From: Opeltia flavorubescens
Taxonomy: Eukaryota > Ascomycota > Lecanoromycetes > Teloschistales > Teloschistaceae
Direction of reading: 5' to 3'
Assembly (NCBI GenBank): GCA_000442125.1
Contig: KE546979.1
Location: 496,001 to 560,000 of the forward strand
Length of the DNA stretch: 64,000 bases
The notes under the pieces were generated by a model. The model was not told the DNA's origin, ran no database searches, and worked only from the letters and a program-made list of their open reading frames with translations. How positions within the stretch are numbered: position 1 is the stretch's first letter; each line of letters opens with the position of its first letter. Positions 56,645 to 64,000 of this stretch are shown here, one piece after another. The position numbers and the translations under genes were made by a program.

Positions 56645-59600
56645 CTAAGCAACATCAAACAAGCCCTTCAATTTCTTCACAAGCGCCCACTCCTCATTAC
56701 TGACATCCGCCCTATAGAACTCCTTCAGCGTATCGATACTCTGCCTTGAGATCATCGAATACAGCATATCCTTCTCCTCCAACTGCCGGCCATACATGGG
56801 CTGGTTCGGTCCTTCGATCTTGACCGCCACGGACGGTTGACCCTTTTTGCAGATGGGGATTTGTTTGTGGTCGCGTTCGATGGATTGACTAGGGTTAATA
56901 GTCAGCGGATTGCACTTGATTCTATTTTTTTATTTTTTTTATTTTTAGATAACGCGAGAAGACTTACACTCTGCCCAAGCTGACGATTTCCTTGACGTTA
57001 GTGACGGGATTAATCCTAACCGCCGCGACGGGTGTCAGGAGTCGGAGATTTCCCTCTGTCACATCCACGCCTACGACGATGGGATCCTTTTTGTTGAACA
57101 CCGCCACTGGCGATAACACGCACGGGAACACAGCCAGCAGCTTACTATCCTCCTTCTTCTGCTCCACAAGCTGCGCCATATGTTTCGTGAAATCATCAAA
57201 GAGGTGATAAATGATGTCCGCCGTGAAAATTTTAATCCCCGCCTCATCCGCATACGCTTGGGCTTCTTTATCCACTTTCACGTCGAAGCAGAGCATGACA
57301 GCGAATTCTTTTGCTTTTTCCAGCATGATGCCAGCTTGCATGACGTCGCGCTTGTAGACGGGGCCAATAGAGATATTGGCAACGGGAATCTTGCTGACTT
57401 TGAGGAACTCAAGCAAGGCTTCGAGGGAGCCGAGGGTGGAAGCTTGTACGGAGACGCCGCGGCCGGTCTTGCTGACTTTTCCGAGGAGGTTCTCAATGTC
57501 GGACATGACTTCTTCTTCCAAGTCTTCTTCATCGTCGCCTGGTCCGACCACCAGTAATCTGGAGCCTGCGATGGCGTGTTCAAGGTCGTTGGCAGCGATC
57601 TTCACACCGAGGGATGCTTTGACTTCTTGATTATGGACATATTGCGATTTGATGCGGAGTTCTTTCAGAGGAGCTGGGGTAAGTAAGGCTCGGATGTTGG
57701 TCGTTATGGCGCCGTTGAGACCGCAGAGAACTATTCTGTCGCCCTCTCGAAGAACACCGTTGGATAGGACTACGTCGATAGTAGTGCCTAAACCTTCTAT
57801 GACTTTGACTTCGAGGACTGTACATTCAACCTCAGAGAGGTACATCAATTTATTGGTCATCCGTTCTTGAGTAAGAATGGCCAATAATTTGAGCAAATCT
57901 GGGATACCTTCGCCGGTGTGGGCTGAGGTTGGGACTAGAGATACGTTCCTTGCCATTGATGTGTTTTCATAGTACAGCTCGGCGTTGAATCCTTGCTCGG
58001 CGAAAAGGACTTTCGTCTTTTCGAGTCGGTCTCTGAACTCATTATGGACAGCTTTATTCTGCATGGCCAGACTGTCTTGAAACCCGTTATTATCGATCTT
58101 CTTCCAACCGTAAAGACGATCAATTTTGTTCAAAGCAACTATGAAAGGTGTTTTCCGATCTCTAAGCAACCTCATAGATTCCAAAGTCTGTGGTTCGAGA
58201 CCGTGCATGATGTCCACCACTAAGATAGCGATATTACACAGTGACGAGCCACGAGACCGTAGATTCGTAAATGACTCGTGGCCAGGAGTATCAATGACGA
58301 GAAGACCGGGTACTTTGAATTCGAAAGAACCGTCCTTATTTACAACACTGGTCTTGGCTTGTAATGCTTCCACTGGGAAATAAGTTGCACCAATTTGTTG
58401 GGTGATGCCACCAGCTTCACCCTCTTGCACGTTCGTTTGCCGTATCTTGTCGAGAATCTTGGTTTTCCCTGTATCCACGTGCCCAAGGATACAGCAAATG
58501 GGCGATCGAAGGTTGTCCTTTGACCGAGCTGCAAGAGCTTCTTCATGCTGCTGCTTCCGTCTGGCTGCTGCCTCTGCCTTCTTCTGCGCAGCTAATCGCT
58601 GAGCAACTGTTCCAGTCTCGGCTGCAGATTCTTCTGACTCGGATTCAGATTCGGACTCTGATTCTTGTGCTTTGTTTTGAGGCTTTGTTTGAGCTTTTTC
58701 GTGAGTCTTAGAGGACGTTCTCACAGGCAGAGTCTTGGTATCGCCATTTGTCAGAACTTTGTCCTGCTTCGTCGAAGCAGGTTTTGGAGAATTCGACTTT
58801 GTGGATTCGTCACCAGATTCAGCATCCCAGCTGTCTTTGACATCAGCGTCCGCATCGGCTACTGCCTCCCAGTCTTCAAGTCCATCACTCTCGGATTCAG
58901 CTTCTGCCTCGGCTGCAGCGGCTGCTTCGGCCTTTGCTTTTTCTTCAGCTTCGACCCTCAGACGTTCCCGTTCTTCAGCTTGCCTTCGGGCTTCTGCTTC
59001 AGCTGCAGCCTGCTCTTCTGCCAGGCGAGCGTCATCGCCTGCCTTTTTAAGCCCCTTCTTCTTCCTGTTGTCGTACACGGGTTTCTTCTTGTCTCCAGCC
59101 TCATGATCCTCAAGACCAGCCACCTTGCCTCCTGCAGCAAGCATCTGCTCCCGCTTCAGTTCATTGCGTTTGTTCTGTTCTATCTGGGCTTTCGTCAACA
59201 GCTTGCCCTCTTTTTTCAGCTGCTCTTTCTTTTCTTTCTCCTTTTCTTTCTTGCGCGCCCTAGCCTCTTCCTTTTTCTTCTCCTCTTCGGCAGCTAGCCT
59301 CTCTTCCTCGGCTATCCGAGCTTTTTCCTCAGCTTCTAATCTTTCCTCCTCCTCTTTACGCTTCCTTAATGCTTCCTGCTGCTTTTGCAGTGCAGCAAGC
59401 GCGCCGGGAACCTTCTTCTTGCCTTTAGCTGGCTCTGAAGCGGATGCTGGAGTTGGCTCGACTTTGGCTTCGGGAACCGGCTTCACGGGCTCGGCTTTGG
59501 GCGCGGGTGTAGGGGCAGTGGTCTTTTTCTTAGCAGCCTACATTGGAAAAGGGTACAGCTTAGCACATTGTATAATCAAAAATATTGCCCATGAGACAAA

Positions 59601-60111
59601 CTTGTTCCTTCTTCCTCTGCTTCTCCCTCTCCTTCTTCTCCCGCTCTTTCTCTTTCTTGCTCTTCAAACTCCCACCCTCTTCATCTGACTCTTCCTCACC
59701 ATTTCCGGCGCCTGCATCAGGTTTCGTCGGCTTGCCTTTGCCTCCCTTCTGATTTGTTGGAATCTGAGCCGCAAATAGGTCGTCCGCATTTGCCTCTTCG
59801 GGAGCTTGGATCGCCGACTTCTCTGTCGTATCTGGCACGCCATTGGCCGTGACTCCGTCTGCAGTGGGTGCATCTTCTCCATCAAGATAGTCTTCTTGAA
59901 CCGGCTTCCCTTTCTTCTGCTTTTTGCTTTTGTTCTTCTTTAGGGCCGCTAAGAGACCGCCTCCACCGCTAGTCTCTTCCTCGGCGGCATCTTGTGCAGC
60001 ATCATTTTGCTTGGCTTCTTCAGCTGCGGCGGCGATAGGATCAACCGTTTCTCCTAGATCAGCCTCCCAGTCATCGTTACCCTTCTTATTGCCCTTCTTT
60101 TTTGGCGCCAT
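56645..60111 (-). CDS. FUN12: Translation initiation GTPase eIF5B
   Basis: eIF5B catalyses ribosomal subunit joining. Exons 60111-59602, 59537-56968 and 56888-56645 give 1107 residues. The N-terminal ~450 residues are low-complexity Lys/Glu-rich ([19 protein letters not shown]) with acidic Ser clusters ([11 protein letters not shown]), as in yeast Fun12. The G domain has GHVDTGKT at about residues 522-529, [28 protein letters not shown] and NKIDRLYGW. Domain II follows ([20 protein letters not shown]), then domain III and the C-terminal domain IV ([20 protein letters not shown]), ending LKGLFDVA. Introns are 64 nt (donor GTTTGT) and 79 nt (GTAAGT). It converges on RPL40. Confidence 0.96.
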
Positions 60112-60521
60112 GGTACATGATTCGCTCCAGAGTTTTTAAAGATGAGCCGTCTACCTTAGAGGATCTGAAAGTATGCATTCGGTGGATGCAAATGGGGGTC
60201 TTGTATTTCTTATGTGTGGATAGAAGAGGCAATAAAGGTGACTCTTATCCGTAACAGCGGGGTTAAATCCGAAATCTCGCTTAATATTCACATTTCAATT
60301 GTGATCACAACTATGCTTTATCTCTTTTCACATGCATGTCTGAAAATGTTTCCAGAGAGTTGCGATGTTTCGAGACACATAGAACAGGTATGGAATGGAA
60401 AGCACTTATTCTATCGACATGAAACAACCTAAAAATCCTCCCTTATGTAACAATTGAAATCTCCAATAATGNGGGAGCTTTTTGTCCCGAGTCTCTCCTT
60501 CTTCATCCAACTCAAAGTCTC
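60112..60521. other. Gap between eIF5B promoter and DDB1-like 3' end
   Basis: 410 bp with an ambiguous base (N) at 60472. It should hold the eIF5B promoter. Nothing else seen. Confidence 0.5.
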
Positions 60522-63500
60522 TCAAATAGCAGGCAGGAGAAGGCTGCGTATTAGCTCCAAGGTAGTCTCTATGAGGTCATCTACCTGATCACCAAAGAAG
60601 TCTGTGACAAGCTCATTGAATCTCTCGCGTCGTGCCTGTGCTGTTGCGTAATCTGATTCGCTGAAGTCTGGATTTGGTTCCTTTCTAAGCATCTCTTCCA
60701 GTAACGATGCGCCTCCCAGTTCCAATAATCTCGTCAATATGTCTCCGTCAATATGCATGTTTCTCTTCCTTGTCGTAGAAGGTTCGATATGCTTTTCCTG
60801 TATCAAAGGATGGGGATAGGGGCAAATCTTTGCTTCTCTTCTAGCCATGTTCTGGATGAATGCCAGCAGCCTCCATGCTGGCTCACCGAGGACAGTCAGC
60901 TGGTAAAGTGCTCCATCTTCACTAGAACCAAGATGAACTTGTGGCTCCAGGTAGCGGAACTTTCGTTGCCAAACGGGCCTTGTGAGCTTGCAAAATCTCG
61001 TAATCGAGGAGGGAAGGGTCGCTTCAAACACTAGAGGTGCGGTCTTGCTAAGTCGAGGATCTGGCGGTAGCCATAATCCGGCGACTCTACCTTCGCGATC
61101 CGAAGTCACCACCATCAAATCTTTCGAAAGTGTAAGATGATGTAACTCGGATTTCCCGCTTGCATCAGCACAAATTGGAACCAGCTTACCGTCGTCGACA
61201 TGGATGATAAGGTGGCCCGAGCCTTTCGTCGAAACGTGAATGATCTTTTCATCAACCGAGATATAAGCCGCTGGACTGTGCAATGTGATGGTGATCTCTG
61301 GACCGAATCCCTTCCGCGCTCCCATGTTCAGAGTTTGCAAGACTAGTTCATTCCCACACCCATATATCAAAGAGCTATCACCGTAGGGCGCCACGCACCA
61401 CACTGGAGCGTCGCGGTCCAGGAGCTTTTTCGCATCTGCAAAGATCTGGCCGTCTTCCCTGATACCTGGCACAAACAGTAACAAACGCCCAGTGGCCTCG
61501 TCGCTTGCCGCTCGCTTAATCGTAGTATTGATGACGAGCATATGATACTTTTTTCCATCCGCATCCGTTGGATACCATTCCATGACACCGAGGAAATTCT
61601 CTCCAGTCTTCACTTTTAGGCCTTCCAACACGTTGACCTCGTTATCTGTTCTATCCAGCAGAGGCCGAAGAACTCCAGAGTCTGGCTCAACGAAGGCAAA
61701 TGCAGGTTTCGACATCCTCGGATTGGAACGATCAAGCTGCAAACTTGCCGGACTATACGGTTTGACTGTGATGGTTTTGTACAGGACAATAAGCCCATTC
61801 AGATGCTCGGAATAGATCATCGTCATTGGAGTGCCAGTGAGAGTAATTCGCCGAGGTACCATCTCAAGGCTAGGTGATAAGCTCAGATCCGCCAGTAGCA
61901 GAGTGCTACCCGACACATGGAATAACGAGCCAGCACCGAATTGTGAATATCCCTTCGGTACGTTAGAGCTTGCTTGTGTAAAACAATCCAAGCGGCATTG
62001 TGGAGAAGTGGGTGTGCTGGGGTCCGTCAGCCAAACCTTATGTACGATGGCTGGATTTGTTCGTGACGGGTGTTGAAGGTATTCTAGTGTGTACAGTCTC
62101 TGCTCGCATTCAAGAATCACCCTGCTGCTACGTGTCGTATCGGTGAGGACCCGGACAGAGGTAGTTCCAATTTCTATCTTCTCACAAAATGATAGAGTTT
62201 CATCTGTATGGGGATCAGTAAGCCCATGCTAGACTCTTGAGCGCCATGTAGGCTTACCAAAGTCATCCTGGTTATAGAAAAGCGTCTGGACTGTGCCATC
62301 TCGCAACCCGCATACCAGCAGAAGATCCGACCCCATATGCGAATCTCTCTCTGTCGTGATCATTGCAAGACTGTCGCATACAGAAAACTCATCCTCAAAG
62401 CTGTATTCGAAGGAAGGTACGAGACTCGATCCGGGTTCTGCCGTGTAGCTTTGCATCTTACCGGCCAACGTTCCCACAAAAGCAGTGATTCGATCGTTTA
62501 CCCAGTGTAGAGACACAACTGAGACTTCTGAACACAGTAAGATAGGCTCGCCAAGCTCGGCAAAGGCAATGTGGCCATTCTGGCAACCAAAATGACCGTG
62601 ATGAAGATAAGATCCATCTTCCTTTTGCACAACCGTCAGAAGAACGGTGGTTNTCATGGGAATTGTCAGAAAAGAAGCGGCAGTAATGGTAGTATTGGTC
62701 AGTCTTGATTTGAACGGGAGGATGCCGTGTTCCTGTGCAATGGCATTGATAGAAGTCGAAGTGACCTGGATAATAGATCCCTCAGCAGTACTTCCTGCCG
62801 CAATTGTTTTGACGTCAAGATCGAGCTCTTCTATATCGCTTGATAATTGTGGGTCTTGGTCGTTTGCAGATGGCAACAGAATCAACTCCGTGCCTGTTGA
62901 ATGAGATACCATAAGGTAAACACCGATATTTGATTGGTCTGGTAAAGCCCATATTTTATCGATACCCTTCTCCGCCAGCCCCTCGATATCAATACTCGGC
63001 CCTATTTTTACAGCTTCGGTACCAATCCGAACCTCTATTATCACGCCGTTCCGAGGTCCCCGACCACTGAAGGCGAAGAAGCGTTCCGTGCTGGCTGTCG
63101 ATGCCGCCTCGACTTTTGTAGAACGCCTGAATGGAAGGGTAGATGGCGTAATTGTAAGATCTTTGAGAGGCGTCCAGTTGCGGATTGTCCCTGCGAGCTC
63201 GAGCGGTTCTCGAGGTTTGGAATACCACATTCCTCCATCGCCCATCTCACCAGCAGCAACAAGCAAGTCGTTGCTCTCGTCACCAAGATCCAGTGTTGCA
63301 AAAGCGTTACCGACGTTCGCATTCAAAATTCCTGCTTTGTAGTTACTGGTGATCATCGGATCGGAGTCTTCCCTGATATCAATGTAGCGAACCACGCCAT
63401 CTTCACGGCACAAGTAGATATTATCCATATTGGGTTTACATCTATCCACTGGTCTCATTGGCCTCGCCCATTGTGTCCAGATTGGCAAGCTTTTGGAATT

Positions 63501-64000
63501 TCCAGGCTCTTCCGGTGGCTCGTAATGTTCGAGTCTGCAAATCTGACCGCTCGCCATACCCGTGAGGATGTTCTTGTATACTACAATTTGGTCCTCGCAT
63601 ACCAGCGCAAAGGCGGTCCCGTAGGTAAGTGGTATGAGTAGAAGCGGGAGCCGTTCGGGATGCGGTAGCACTTGTCCTGGTTTCTGATCAATCTCGCTCA
63701 AGTTGGATCGGCAATCCCACTCAACACGCACCAATCGGGATTTATTTCCCTTGGATACGATGAGGAGAAGGATAACGTGGTGTTCATCTCCGTTGGAGGG
63801 ATGCAGAAAATCCATTTTGAGTATAGACCCATCCACCTTAAGATGATACTCCTTTATCGATACCATTAGTGAAGCTCCAGTACAGTAGGGAGAAACATAC
63901 TTGGCGAATAGGCATGAAATTTGCAGCGTTCAAGCTCCCCGACCTCTGCACCTCGCTCCTTAGACGATCCATGTTCTTTAGCGCGTAGACTGTGACTCGG
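60522..64000 (-). CDS. DDB1/MMS1/CPSF160-like beta-propeller protein, 5' end cut by the window
   Basis: Large WD-like propeller protein of the superfamily that includes DDB1, Mms1, Rse1/SF3b3 and Cft1, scaffolds in ubiquitin ligases or RNA processing. Visible exons are 64000-63901 (partial), 63851-62258 and 62203-60522, about 1124 residues without the N-terminus. The MMS1_N-like region runs through LVRVEWDCRSNL, LPLLLIPLTYGTAFALV and GMASGQICRLEHYEPPEEPG, with repeated short beta-strand blocks after it. The C-terminus has HIDGDILTRLLELG, which resembles the IDGDL segment of the CPSF_A domain of DDB1. One codon is unreadable (N at 62653). The first visible intron (63852-63900) has a GTATGT donor and CTAAT branch; a second acceptor (CTTAAG) is also in frame. 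Which superfamily member it is cannot be settled here. Confidence 0.75.

Overview
This is a nuclear segment of a filamentous ascomycete (Pezizomycotina). The evidence is short introns (46-165 nt) with GTRNGT-like donors and CTAAC/CTGAC branch sequences in nearly every gene, typical filamentous-fungal proteins (Hsp88, class VI-type chitin synthase, AA7 oxidase, OM14-type protein), and a transposon copy reduced to A/T by repeat-induced point mutation (RIP). The class is uncertain; the protein texture suggests Leotiomycetes, as inference only. Apart from the transposon the window is gene-dense and mostly housekeeping. Twenty-two protein genes are complete and one runs off the right edge. Splice models below were built by eye; every complete spliced model sums to a multiple of three.

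Layout, left to right: MIA40 (+), a SulP-STAS transporter (-), POM33/TMEM33 (-), septin CDC3 (-), a secreted M28 peptidase (-), a secreted AA7/BBE oxidase (+), a homocysteine S-methyltransferase (+), SNARE BOS1 (-), an unrecognised 179-residue protein (+), OM14-like outer-membrane protein (+), a pepsin-fold protein without its catalytic motifs (+), UPF2 (+), chitin synthase (+), Hsp88 (-), nitrite reductase niiA (-), nitrate reductase niaD (+), peroxisomal thiolase (-), VPS52 (-), eIF5A (+), Pol I factor RRN7 (+), ubiquitin-L40 (+), eIF5B (-), and a DDB1/MMS1-like protein (-, partial).

The one clear metabolic unit is the divergent niiA-niaD pair, which together reduce nitrate to ammonium. Its shared promoter, about 1.1 kb of host DNA, is split by a 3.46 kb DNA transposon at 40073-43535. 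That copy has 116-bp terminal inverted repeats, a TA target duplication and an interior turned into A/T by RIP. GATA-factor sites remain on both sides, plus an exact NirA-type site on the niaD side. No nitrate transporter lies in the window.

The most unusual feature is a set of tiny exons. OM14 needs a 2-nt internal exon. The ubiquitin-L40 start codon is split by an intron and followed by a 7-nt exon. BOS1 has a coding exon consisting only of ATG, and the best CDC3 model starts with a 4-nt exon. Other points are a CAC in place of the redox CPC motif in MIA40, a protease fold lacking both DTG motifs, and a 23-bp perfect palindrome carrying two TCACGTGA boxes upstream of ubiquitin-L40.
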